Shown here in pieces: positions 1 through 7,095 of a stretch of DNA of 28,679 nucleotides. The stretch is taken from positions 1 to 28,679 of the IMG/VR virus record IMGVR_UViG_3300023096_000097. The stretch is one strand, 5' to 3'. The notes beneath the pieces are model-generated. The model was not told the DNA's origin. It worked only from the letters and a program-made list of their open reading frames with translations, and did no database searches. Every line of letters starts with the position of its first letter. The first letter of the stretch is position 1. The stretch is from a virus. A program made the translations under genes and the position numbers.

Positions 1-1152
1 ACGTGCCGCTTCAACCGCCGCGTTCAGTGCCAGAATGTTGGTCTGGAACGCAATGCCATCAATGACGCTGGTGATTGCGCTGATTTTCTTCGAGCTGCCT
101 GCAATATCATTCATGGTTTTCACCACGTTGCCGGTCAGTTCACCGCCTTTTTCTGCGGTATTCGACGCATCGCGTGCCAGTTGCGTGGCCTGACGGGCAT
201 TCTCGGCATTCTGTTTCACGGTGGCGGTCAGTTGTTCCATGCTCGCTGCGGTTTCTTCCAGCGCCGACGCCTGCTGTTCAGTCCGTGAAGACAAATCAGT
301 GTTGCCCGCCGCGATCCCTTTCAGGCCGGAGAACATGGTGTCAGCGCCGTGACGCACGGTGCGGACGGTGTCTGCCAGCGACGTTTGCATCTGCTGCAGG
401 CTTTCCAGCATGACTTTAATTTCGTAGCGCCCTTCTGCAACGATGGGCGAAGAGATATCACCGGCCCCGATGCGGTCGAAATGTCCGCGCATAATGGTCA
501 GCGGGGTAAACAGAATGCGGCGGGTCACCACCAGCGCCAGTACCGTCAGGGCAATCAGCAGAACCAGGGCGACGGAGGTGTTGATCATGACATTCTGGTA
601 AGACGCTGCGGTTTGCGTTTGCGCTTCCCCGAAGCGGGCACTGACGTAGGCAGTGTAATCACCGACATCTTTCTGGAACTGATCCTGATACTTTTGCGCC
701 GGGCCGTTCAGAAAACCGTTCATGTCGCCGCTGGACAGCAGCTCAGTCAGCGTCTGCAACATATCGTGCAGTTGCTGATAACTCGCCTTGTTCACAGCGG
801 TCAGTGCCACCGCTTTTTCTGTTCTGCGGGGCAGAGCCAGAAATGCAGCGTAAGCGTCTTCGGCCTTTTTCAGGCTGGCTTTGGCATCCGACATCAGCTG
901 AGTGATGTTTTCCTGGGGCTGTTTCAGCGCCAGACGCGTTGCCGCGCGGTTAAGGGTATTACGGGTCTGCAACAGATAAGACCAGGACTGGCTGAGCGCA
1001 TCACGCTGTTCAGCGGTGTTGGATATCTGCTCAAAATTCAATTTATCCGTGTGGGCGGCCTGCAGCGATAACCCGCTGTTAACCAGTTGCATAACAAAGA
1101 ACACTATCAATAACAAAAACATGCAGGTGGACACACGGATGTGCTTAAACAT
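1..1152 (-). CDS. Methyl-accepting chemotaxis protein (partial, 3' end outside window)
   Basis: Inner-membrane chemoreceptor that signals to CheA/CheW; the first 384 codons are present and the gene runs off position 1. The start ATG at 1152 follows GAGG at 6 bp. The N-terminus MFKHIRVST is followed by a membrane helix. A four-helix periplasmic domain carries the LLQTRNTLNRAATR stretch, which matches the amino-acid-binding helix of Tsr/Tar with its arginines and asparagine. A second membrane helix, HAMP and the methylation/signalling domain follow; the window ends inside the conserved hairpin tip at ...NAAVEAAR. It lies 121 bp downstream of a very similar receptor gene on the same strand, so cotranscription is likely. 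The ligand is unknown; serine or another small amino acid is plausible by family. Confidence 0.95.
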   Translation of the reverse strand, partial: MFKHIRVSTCMFLLLIVFFVMQLVNSGLSLQAAHTDKLNFEQISNTAEQRDALSQSWSYLLQTRNTLNRAATRLALKQPQENITQLMSDAKASLKKAEDAYAAFLALPRRTEKAVALTAVNKASYQQLHDMLQTLTELLSSGDMNGFLNGPAQKYQDQFQKDVGDYTAYVSARFGEAQTQTAASYQNVMINTSVALVLLIALTVLALVVTRRILFTPLTIMRGHFDRIGAGDISSPIVAEGRYEIKVMLESLQQMQTSLADTVRTVRHGADTMFSGLKGIAAGNTDLSSRTEQQASALEETAASMEQLTATVKQNAENARQATQLARDASNTAEKGGELTGNVVKTMNDIAGSSKKISAITSVIDGIAFQTNILALNAAVEAAR

Positions 1153-1165
1153 GGATAACCTCATT

Positions 1166-1189
1166 AGGTGCCAGCCCAGACCGGCACCT
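1166..1189 (-). promoter_or_regulatory. Hairpin just upstream of the receptor ribosome binding site
   Basis: The seven-base arms AGGTGCC and GGCACCT with a 10-nt loop end only 3 nt before the GAGG ribosome binding site of the partial receptor gene. No T-run follows on the coding strand, so it is not a terminator. It could affect translation or mRNA stability; this is inference from position only. The rest of the 1153-1273 spacer shows nothing I can assign. Confidence 0.4.
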
Positions 1190-1273
1190 TTATTCTTATA
1201 CCCTTCAGACTCGGGACTGCCTTTGCGTTAACGGCAAACCTGACTCTTTCGGGTCGCGATGTTATGTACGTGC

Positions 1274-2968
1274 TTAGAAGGTTTCCCAGTTTTCGGTTAA
1301 ATCTGTTCCCTGCGCTCCACCCTTACCGGCTTTAGAACCAGAAAGGTTCGGAGTCAACAGAGACAGCCTCGCCGAAGATGCCGGATTCTGGCGCACGTTG
1401 TTATTTGCGGTCTGGCTCAGCGTAAACACGGCCACTGATTGCGTCAGCAGGCTCGCCTGCTCTTCCAGCGCCGCAGAAGCGGACGCGGATTCTTCAACCA
1501 GTGAGGCGTTCTGCTGCGTCACCCGATCCATTTCAGTGATGGCTTGTGCGACCTGCTCAATCCCGCGGCTTTGTTCATCCGATGCCGAGGTGATTTCGCC
1601 CATAATGTCAGTCACACGCGTAACGGCATTCACCATGTCATGCATGGTTTCACCGGCACTTTCCGCCAGCACTGAACCGGTATTAATGCGGCTGACAGAA
1701 TCATCAATCAGCCCTTTAATTTCTTTTGCTGCCTGCGCGCTGCGTTGCGCCAGGGTACGGACTTCACCGGCCACGACCGCAAATCCACGGCCCTGCTCAC
1801 CTGCACGCGCCGCTTCAACGGCGGCGTTCAGCGCCAGAATGTTGGTCTGGAAAGCAATCCCGTCGATCACACCGGTAATGTCGGTGATCTTTTTCGAGCT
1901 GCTGGCGATGTCATTCATGGTATCGACCACGTTTGCTACCACTTTCCCGCCCTTCTGTGCGGTTTCGGACGCGCTCAGTGCCAGCTGGCTGGCCTGACGG
2001 GCGTTTTCGGCGTTCTGTTTCACGGTCGCGGTCAGCTGTTCCATACTGGCGGCGGTTTCTTCCAGCGCAGACGCCTGCTGTTCAGTACGTGAAGACAAAT
2101 CACTGTTGCCTGCGGAGATCTCGCTCGCACCGCTGTAAATTGCATCAGCGCCATGACGTACACCAGAGACCGTGCGGATCAGTTCGTCCTGCATGTACTT
2201 GAGACTATCGGCAAGCTGGCCGATTTCATTACGGCTTTTCACGACTATTTCGTGCGTCAGATCACCGGTTGCAATTTTACGGATGGTATCGACGATATTT
2301 TTCAGCGGATGGATCAGGATGCGTTGCACGCCAGTCCAGGCCAGCAGGATGAAAATCGCCAGCACAATCAACACGGTACCCAGCATCCATATGGCATGCG
2401 TGAAGGAATTCTCGCTCACTTTCACCGCCTCGTTATACAGACGGTCGTTCTGATCGATATAGGTGACGAAAGCTTTTTCGAAGTTGTCCTGATACTGCTG
2501 AGTCGGTTGTTCGAAGAAGTCATTGATACGCCCCAGACCAATCAGCTCAATCAGTTCCGAAAGCGCGTCATGCAGCACCTGATATTGCTTTTTGGCGTCG
2601 GCGGCAAATTGCGGGTTCTGGCTGGCATCAGCGGGGATTTTTTGATAACTGGCAAAGTGCTGATCGGCGATTTGCAGATCTTTGGTGGCGGTATCAATCA
2701 GTTCTTTGACCGTTGCGCCGCTGCCCATCTGGTTTGCGTCGAGCATGAAACGGATACCCGCACGGTTCACGGTGTTGCGGGTTTGCAGCAGATAAATCCA
2801 ACTGGCGTTAAATTCTGCCTGTTGTAAACGGATTTGCTGAGACGTGGTGAAATTATCTTTGTCTGTCTTTAACGATTTAAAGAACAGGCCACCGGATACC
2901 AACTGTAAAGCACCGAAGACCACCAGTAAGATCACGATGCCCGTGACCACTTTCATACGGTTAAACAT
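1274..2968 (-). CDS. Methyl-accepting chemotaxis protein, Tsr-type
   Basis: Full-length chemoreceptor of 564 residues. I chose the ATG at 2968 over the in-frame TTG at 2983 because AAGGA sits 5 bp before it and because residue numbering then matches E. coli Tsr (R64, N68, R69 and R73 in [14 protein letters not shown]). Order: membrane helix about 7-27, four-helix ligand-binding domain about 35-185, second membrane helix, HAMP, methylation helices with [14 protein letters not shown], and the signalling tip with [20 protein letters not shown]. The C-terminus ends in NWETF, the pentapeptide that tethers CheR and CheB, so this is a high-abundance type receptor able to assist adaptation of others. 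A sigma-28 promoter lies upstream. Serine sensing is the best guess; orthology to tsr is not proven. Confidence 0.95.
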   Translation of the reverse strand: MFNRMKVVTGIVILLVVFGALQLVSGGLFFKSLKTDKDNFTTSQQIRLQQAEFNASWIYLLQTRNTVNRAGIRFMLDANQMGSGATVKELIDTATKDLQIADQHFASYQKIPADASQNPQFAADAKKQYQVLHDALSELIELIGLGRINDFFEQPTQQYQDNFEKAFVTYIDQNDRLYNEAVKVSENSFTHAIWMLGTVLIVLAIFILLAWTGVQRILIHPLKNIVDTIRKIATGDLTHEIVVKSRNEIGQLADSLKYMQDELIRTVSGVRHGADAIYSGASEISAGNSDLSSRTEQQASALEETAASMEQLTATVKQNAENARQASQLALSASETAQKGGKVVANVVDTMNDIASSSKKITDITGVIDGIAFQTNILALNAAVEAARAGEQGRGFAVVAGEVRTLAQRSAQAAKEIKGLIDDSVSRINTGSVLAESAGETMHDMVNAVTRVTDIMGEITSASDEQSRGIEQVAQAITEMDRVTQQNASLVEESASASAALEEQASLLTQSVAVFTLSQTANNNVRQNPASSARLSLLTPNLSGSKAGKGGAQGTDLTENWETF

Positions 2969-3003
2969 GTTGTTCCTTTTCAAATGAGAATTATCTGGAA
3001 CAG

Positions 3004-3030
3004 TTATCGGCAGGAAGAACAGGAACTTTA
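3004..3030 (-). promoter_or_regulatory. Sigma-28 (FliA) promoter for the receptor genes
   Basis: On the minus strand TAAA is followed by 15 nt and then GCCGATAA, an exact match to the enterobacterial flagellar sigma-28 consensus. It ends about 35 bp before the receptor ATG at 2968. This places the receptor pair in the class 3 flagellar/chemotaxis regulon. Confidence 0.9.
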
Positions 3031-3064
3031 TGTGATGGGGGTCAAATTTTTTCGGGGGAAGTGA

Positions 3065-3658
3065 TCAGGCAACGGTGGCGACAAAACTCTTTAAAACTGC
3101 GATGCGATGGGCATCCGGATTGACCAGAAGGTCGTGATGAATCATCAGCACCACGCCTTTAAGTAACTCTGTGGTGTTGTCGATCTGGGACAGGGATTTG
3201 AGTTTTTCGATATCATTACCGATCTCGCGCCCTTTCAGGGAAAGGCGCTTATTGGCCAGACCGGTCGCCAGTTCGGACGTCAGCAAGGTCACCAGGCGCA
3301 GGGCCGCTTCAGGGTTTGATGCCAGCTGATGAATATAATATTTGAGCAGTAACGGCACGAAATCAGGGGTTGCCCCCAATTCCGCACTCGCCATGTTCAG
3401 CAGATCAATCATGTGCGCAGGCACACGGGTTTCCACGGCTTTGCGTTGTATCTGCAACTGCTTTTTGATGGCAGGCACAGACTGAAAAGGGATCACCGCA
3501 ACGCTGTCGCAGGTTTTACATACGCCCGCAATGATATTTTTCACCATACCGCTGCCGTCATCAAACGGCACATCGCGCAGCTGATAGCTGACAATGCGAA
3601 AAGCCTCACAGACACCACACATCGCCTTTTTCTCGTCCCCGACTTTATAAATAATCAT
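3065..3658 (-). CDS. MqsA-like zinc-ribbon protein with RHH-like segments, candidate antitoxin
   Basis: Protein of 197 residues with start ATG at 3658, preceded by AAGGAAG at 3 bp; an upstream in-frame extension to 3715 overlaps the previous gene and has no comparable signal. Two CxxC pairs (C14/C17 and C47/C50) have almost the spacing of the MqsA zinc domain (C3/C6 and C37/C40). MqsA continues into an XRE helix-turn-helix, but here residues 74-113 look like a ribbon-helix-helix: the strand around ETRVP, then two helices separated by GATPD. A second similar segment occupies about 137-178 (RLSLKGREI, two helices around DNTTE). It lies 8 bp downstream of an MqsR-like gene, the toxin-first order of mqsRA. 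Seen: cysteines, length, order. Inferred: zinc binding, DNA binding, neutralisation of the partner. An unrelated conserved regulator remains possible. Confidence 0.6.
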   Translation of the reverse strand: MIIYKVGDEKKAMCGVCEAFRIVSYQLRDVPFDDGSGMVKNIIAGVCKTCDSVAVIPFQSVPAIKKQLQIQRKAVETRVPAHMIDLLNMASAELGATPDFVPLLLKYYIHQLASNPEAALRLVTLLTSELATGLANKRLSLKGREIGNDIEKLKSLSQIDNTTELLKGVVLMIHHDLLVNPDAHRIAVLKSFVATVA

Positions 3659-3666
3659 ATTCTTCC

Positions 3667-3963
3667 TTAATGATGAACGCTGATAAAAACACTGGTGGGC
3701 TCTGTAAAATACCACTTGATGTACCAGGGTACTCCGGCACTACTGACGGTGATGATGTGGACATCAATACTGCTGTCAAAATGGTAGGGGCGAACCTGAT
3801 AATGATCTCCGGATGCCCTGCCGATTAAGGCAGCCACTTCAAAGGGCGAGATGTCACCCGTACTTAACAAATTCTTAAGCTGAATCCCGCGTCTTGCCTC
3901 AAATTCAATATTTCCATTCTTCAAACATTCGATCACCTTCCATTTGATCTCTCTGAAACTCAT
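3667..3963 (-). CDS. MqsR-like protein, candidate mRNA interferase toxin
   Basis: Protein of 98 residues, the same length as E. coli MqsR. ATG at 3963 follows GAGGG. By eye it aligns with MqsR over most of its length: the CLKNGNI helix against LVNAGQV, DISPFEVAALIGRASGDHY against the DFDGMCNVIIGLSESDFY region (Y55 in both), a DVH against DVY, then WYIKWYF against VYLKITV with Tyr81 at the same position, and a final VFISVHH strand against VLIVSFKEK. MqsR Lys56 is Gln here. MqsR is a RelE/YoeB-fold ribonuclease cleaving mostly at GCU. The gene directly downstream encodes an MqsA-like zinc ribbon protein, which supports a toxin-antitoxin pair. Activity and cleavage site are inference. Confidence 0.65.
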   Translation of the reverse strand: MSFREIKWKVIECLKNGNIEFEARRGIQLKNLLSTGDISPFEVAALIGRASGDHYQVRPYHFDSSIDVHIITVSSAGVPWYIKWYFTEPTSVFISVHH

Positions 3964-3985
3964 GAGCCCTCAATGTACGCCAGTT

Positions 3986-4021
3986 GTCGTACTTAATCAA
4001 ATTATCATTTTGCATCACGAC
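3986..4021. promoter_or_regulatory. Inverted repeat upstream of the toxin gene, candidate operator
   Basis: The 36-bp AT-rich segment is bounded by GTCGT and ACGAC, with an inner near-palindrome CAAAT-tatc-ATTTTG. It lies 22 bp upstream of the toxin start. Read leftward it contains TGATAAT, a possible extended -10 element. It is not the AACCT/AGGTT operator of E. coli mqsRA, in line with the different DNA-binding part of the partner protein. Confidence 0.35.
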
Positions 4022-4161
4022 TATTTCCGTGAAGCCCCGTCCCGCAGGGCTATCACGCCATATTCAGTAAAAAGATGCGCAGGGAAAATGATTATTTTTC
4101 AGACAAATGGAAGACATTACGCAAAAACGCGCTGCACGATATGCAACGCGGATTTGTAAAC

Positions 4162-5637
4162 TCAGGACGGCTCGCAAGACACCGTTTTACGCCGCCCCCT
4201 GCCGTTAAAAAGCAAATAACTGAGAAGTGCCAGTACCCATACGCCTGCCGCGCCATAGAGCAGAATGCCTGCAAAGCCATCAGTCAGTGCCTGCGCAATC
4301 TGTGCGCTTTGCAGGGGTTCAATGGCTGAGCCGCCTGCAATACGTTCTGCCAGCGAAGATAATTCCCCTGCTGCGGGCATGACTTTTTTCAGGCTCGCGG
4401 CAATTCCCGCCACCAGCAGGTTTCCCATGAGCGCAATGTTGATCGCCAGGGTAATCAGGCGCGCACTGATATCAATCCCCGACGCCATTCCCGCGCGGTT
4501 GGCCGCAACAGAGCCGGTCGTGGTATTGGTGACCGGTGTATTGGTCAGCCCCAGCGCAATGCCTGCCAGCAGCGCACCCGGCAATAGGCTAAGGTGATGA
4601 ACGACGGCGATTTGCATCAGCATAAAACCTGCGCCTATTGTGAATAATCCCAGCGGGATCAGACGTGACGCGCCAAAACGTGTTGTCAGTTTTTCACCGA
4701 GCGGTGGCATCAGCAACGTGGGTAACGTATAAGCCAGCAGTGCCATACCGGTAGCGACACTGCCATAACCCAGCCCGCCCTGATAATACACCGGCAGATA
4801 AATCATCAGCGGCCAGAAGCTGAAATTCATCCCTACCGACCCCATCAGCGCACCAGAAAATGCCCGGACGCGGAAGACCGAAAAATCAAACATCGGGTGC
4901 GGATGGCGTTTTTCAATGCGGATGAACATCACCGCGCTGACGGCGGTAGCCAGCAGAACAGCGCCTGCTGTAACACTGCTCCAGCCCAGACTGCTGCCCT
5001 GAGTAATGAGGAACGTCGCGCCCAAGACCGTGACCGAAAGGGTAATCAATCCCCCCAGATCCAGTTTTTTAGCCTGTCCGTCACGGGATTCCACCACGTT
5101 TTTCAGCGCCAGAATCAGGGTCAGTACGGCGATAACAACGTGGATCAGAAACACCCATCGCCAGCTCAGCCAGGCGACCAGCGTGCCACCAATGATCGGG
5201 CCGAACCCTAACCCGAAACCAAACGTAATCCCCCATGCGGCAAACGCCTGACTGCGCGCTTTCCCTTGCGGAAACTGCGAGGAAAGGATCGCAATCAGGC
5301 AGGTCAGCATTGCGCCGCCGCTCAGTCCCTGAAGAAAACGTCCTGCGATAAGCCATTGTGCGCTACCGGCGAGACCGCACATCAGCGAGGTCAGCCCGAA
5401 CGCTGTAATGCTGATGATAAAAACACGTTTCCGTCCATAGCGGTCTGCCAGCGTACCGGTCGCCATCAGTACCGTGGTGCAGGCGAGCGTGTAAGCGTTC
5501 ATGATCCACTGAAGCTCGCGGAAACTGGCATGCAGTTCCTGTTCGAGTACCGGTGATAATACGGGGACGCTGGAAATTTCCAGCCCCGACATCAGGGCGG
5601 CCAGACAAACCGCCATCAGTGCGAGTGTGTTTTTCAT
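4162..5637 (-). CDS. DHA2-family MFS multidrug efflux transporter
   Basis: Inner-membrane proton-coupled exporter of 491 residues and about 14 membrane helices, the size of the EmrB/QacA family. The ATG at 5637 follows AGGA at about 8 bp and opens directly into the first helix; upstream in-frame starts would add a non-hydrophobic leader. Motif A, LADRYGRKRVF, lies between helices 2 and 3. Motif C, with GFGLGFGPIIGG, lies in helix 5 and marks antiporters. The C-terminal tail is basic (GRGRRK). No membrane-fusion (EmrA-like) gene is adjacent. It is divergent from the FtrA-type regulator, 114 bp apart, which probably controls it. The substrate cannot be told from sequence; amphipathic drugs or a metabolite are possible. 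Confidence 0.9.
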   Translation of the reverse strand: MKNTLALMAVCLAALMSGLEISSVPVLSPVLEQELHASFRELQWIMNAYTLACTTVLMATGTLADRYGRKRVFIISITAFGLTSLMCGLAGSAQWLIAGRFLQGLSGGAMLTCLIAILSSQFPQGKARSQAFAAWGITFGFGLGFGPIIGGTLVAWLSWRWVFLIHVVIAVLTLILALKNVVESRDGQAKKLDLGGLITLSVTVLGATFLITQGSSLGWSSVTAGAVLLATAVSAVMFIRIEKRHPHPMFDFSVFRVRAFSGALMGSVGMNFSFWPLMIYLPVYYQGGLGYGSVATGMALLAYTLPTLLMPPLGEKLTTRFGASRLIPLGLFTIGAGFMLMQIAVVHHLSLLPGALLAGIALGLTNTPVTNTTTGSVAANRAGMASGIDISARLITLAINIALMGNLLVAGIAASLKKVMPAAGELSSLAERIAGGSAIEPLQSAQIAQALTDGFAGILLYGAAGVWVLALLSYLLFNGRGRRKTVSCEPS

Positions 5638-5751
5638 GATTAAATCCTGCGGGGATAAGAGACGCATAGCATGGAAGATTGGCGTCAGAGTAGAAATCTG
5701 CCGGTATGCCATGTATCGTCAAGATCGTGCCAACCTGAGGGTTATCCTTTC

Positions 5752-6765
5752 ATGCAAAAAGTTGATCTGCCGCTGATGTCTTCCTCCCGCCATCCCGCTG
5801 CGCCCAACCGGCGACTGGTGCTGCTGGCTTATGAATGTCTGTGTACCTTCGAGTTTGGCATCGCCGTCGAAGCCTTTGGCCGTGCCGATGAACTCACGGG
5901 CGAACCGCTGTACGAGTTAGCCGTCGCGTCGGTAGAAGAAGGGACTTTCGGCGCGCAAGGCGGCGTGCGGCTGGTGGTGGATGGCGGGCTGGAACTGCTG
6001 AAAGACGCCGGTACGATTGTGATCCCCGGCTGGCGAAGCATTCACGAACCGGCGTCTGAGCGGCTGATTGCTGCGCTGCAAAAAGCCCATCACAACGGGA
6101 CAAGAATTGTGTCGATCTGCGCGGGAAGTTTCGTGTTGGCCGCTGCGGGTTTGCTGGACGGTAAACGCGCGACGGCGCACTGGAACAGCACCGATGTTCT
6201 GGCGCAAAAATTCCCTGACGTGCAGGTTGAGCACGGCATGATTTATGTCGATGAAGGCAGCATCATCACCTCTGCCGGTGGTGCGGCGGGCGTCGATTTG
6301 TGTCTGCATCTGATCCGCCGTGATTATGGTATCGAAGTCGCTAACCGTACAGCGCGCCGCATGGTGACGCCGCCGCTGCGCGAAGGGAATCAGGCTCAGT
6401 TGATCCAGCAACCGGTACCACGGCATCAGACAAAAACGCTGGCGCCCTTGCTCGATGACTTACGCGGCCATCTCAATACACCGCTGGTGATTGATCAGCT
6501 CGCCAGACAAGCCGGTATGAGCCGCCGCACCTTCCTGCGCCGCTTCCATGATGCTACCGGCACCACACCGGGAGAATGGATGCTGACCGTGCGGCTGGAA
6601 AAAGCCTGCGCCCTGCTGGAAAACGGCACACTGAGTATTGACCGCGTTGCCGAACAGGCCGGTTTCGGTTCGCCGGAAACTTTACGTCATCATTTCCGCC
6701 AGCGGCTGGGCATGTCGCCGACACAATGGCGCAAGGGGTTTGTTGAACGGGATTTGGTGGGATGA
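5752..6765 (+). CDS. ftrA: FtrA/GlxA-family transcriptional regulator (DJ-1-like + AraC HTH)
   Basis: Regulator of 337 residues from the ATG at 5752. GAGGG lies 12 bp upstream, so the site is weak; a start at 5671 would overlap the divergent promoter region. The N-terminal half is a DJ-1/PfpI-like domain, opening with RRLVLLAYECLCTFEFG and holding the nucleophile-elbow-like IVSICAGSFVLAAAGLLDG and the TAHW motif. The C-terminal 95 residues are an AraC/XylS DNA-binding domain with two helix-turn-helices (IDQLARQAGMSRRTFLRRF and DRVAEQAGFGSPETLRHHF). The layout and the CTFEFG opening fit the group annotated as FtrA in enterobacteria. It likely controls itself and the divergent efflux gene across 5638-5751. 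The ligand is unknown. Confidence 0.8.
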   Translation: MQKVDLPLMSSSRHPAAPNRRLVLLAYECLCTFEFGIAVEAFGRADELTGEPLYELAVASVEEGTFGAQGGVRLVVDGGLELLKDAGTIVIPGWRSIHEPASERLIAALQKAHHNGTRIVSICAGSFVLAAAGLLDGKRATAHWNSTDVLAQKFPDVQVEHGMIYVDEGSIITSAGGAAGVDLCLHLIRRDYGIEVANRTARRMVTPPLREGNQAQLIQQPVPRHQTKTLAPLLDDLRGHLNTPLVIDQLARQAGMSRRTFLRRFHDATGTTPGEWMLTVRLEKACALLENGTLSIDRVAEQAGFGSPETLRHHFRQRLGMSPTQWRKGFVERDLVG

Positions 6766-6812
6766 GTTTTGGGGGGCTGGCAGCAGTGGACTTCCGCCGC
6801 CCTGGTGACGCA

Positions 6813-6900
6813 TTTCTAAGCTGCCTGTGCGGCAGTGAACGATAACTGGACTACATCCCCCCGTGCTGATTGTTTCTAAGCTGCCTATCCGGCAGTGGGG
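6813..6900 (-). CRISPR. Orphan type I-F CRISPR mini-array: two repeats, one spacer
   Basis: Two 28-bp repeats (6813-6840 and 6873-6900) flank one 32-bp spacer (6841-6872), exactly the type I-F geometry. On the minus strand the left repeat begins GTTCACTGCC and ends GGCAGCTTAGAAA, the Yersinia/Pectobacterium/E. coli I-F repeat with a GCACA loop. The right repeat, upstream in this orientation, keeps the CTGCC/GGCAG Cas6f stem and the CTTAGAAA handle, but its first four bases are CCCC and its loop is GGATA. The parts that would make up a mature crRNA (handle from the right repeat, spacer, stem from the left repeat) are therefore intact. No cas or transposon tns gene lies within the window. It sits 47 bp behind ftrA. 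Confidence 0.85.
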
Positions 6901-6910
6901 TTAAAACCGC

Positions 6911-6938
6911 ATTATAATGCTTTAAATCAATTAGTTAA
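6911..6938 (-). promoter_or_regulatory. Sigma-70-like promoter facing the CRISPR mini-array
   Basis: On the minus strand TTAACT (6938-6933), a 16-bp spacer and a perfect TATAAT (6916-6911). The predicted start near 6904 is about 4 nt before the first repeat at 6900. The -10 lies in a 12-bp palindrome GCATTATAATGC (6909-6920), so TATAAT occurs on both strands, but no good -35 serves the rightward direction. Confidence 0.5.
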
Positions 6939-6978
6939 CACTCATTCTTCGCGTGAAATTAATGCCTTTGAGTGTTAA
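6935..6978. repeat. Ten-base inverted repeat beside the CRISPR mini-array
   Basis: Perfect arms TTAACACTCA (6935-6944) and TGAGTGTTAA (6969-6978) are separated by 24 bp. The left arm overlaps the -35 of the array-facing promoter, so it may be an operator; alternatively it may fold in a rightward RNA ending at the terminator at 7047-7080. I see no ORF in 6979-7046. Confidence 0.5.
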
Positions 6979-7046
6979 ATAAATCCCTTTTACTTCAGAT
7001 AGTTGAGAATGGTTTTGGGGAAAGGTTTTTGCCTGTCGGTTGAGGA

Positions 7047-7080
7047 GGCTCAATACGTATATTCGGTATTGAGCCTTTTT
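7047..7080 (+). terminator. Intrinsic terminator, rightward
   Basis: The arms GGCTCAATAC and GTATTGAGCC with a 9-nt loop are followed by TTTTT on the plus strand. Leftward there is no T-run after the stem, so it would not serve umuC, which ends at 7096. The nearest rightward gene is ftrA, 280 bp away, so this ends either a long ftrA 3' UTR that is antisense to the mini-array or a separate small RNA. Confidence 0.75.
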
Positions 7081-7095
7081 CATTAGTAAGCGGAT

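Noticed and set aside
349-1071. Rightward open frame of 240 codons across the partial receptor gene.
   Set aside because: Lies opposite conserved receptor sequence, and its translation shows no protein family signal.
1210-1240. Second sigma-28 promoter upstream of the partial receptor (GCCGTTAA).
   Set aside because: No TAAA lies at the required distance; the nearest A-rich element is four bases off.
4092-4280. Leftward 62-codon frame between the efflux gene and the toxin gene.
   Set aside because: Mostly overlaps the 3' end of the efflux gene in another frame and has no ribosome site.
6780-6791. Possible third degenerate CRISPR repeat end (GCAGCAGTGGAC) left of the array.
   Set aside because: It would leave a 21-bp spacer, and no other part of a repeat is present.
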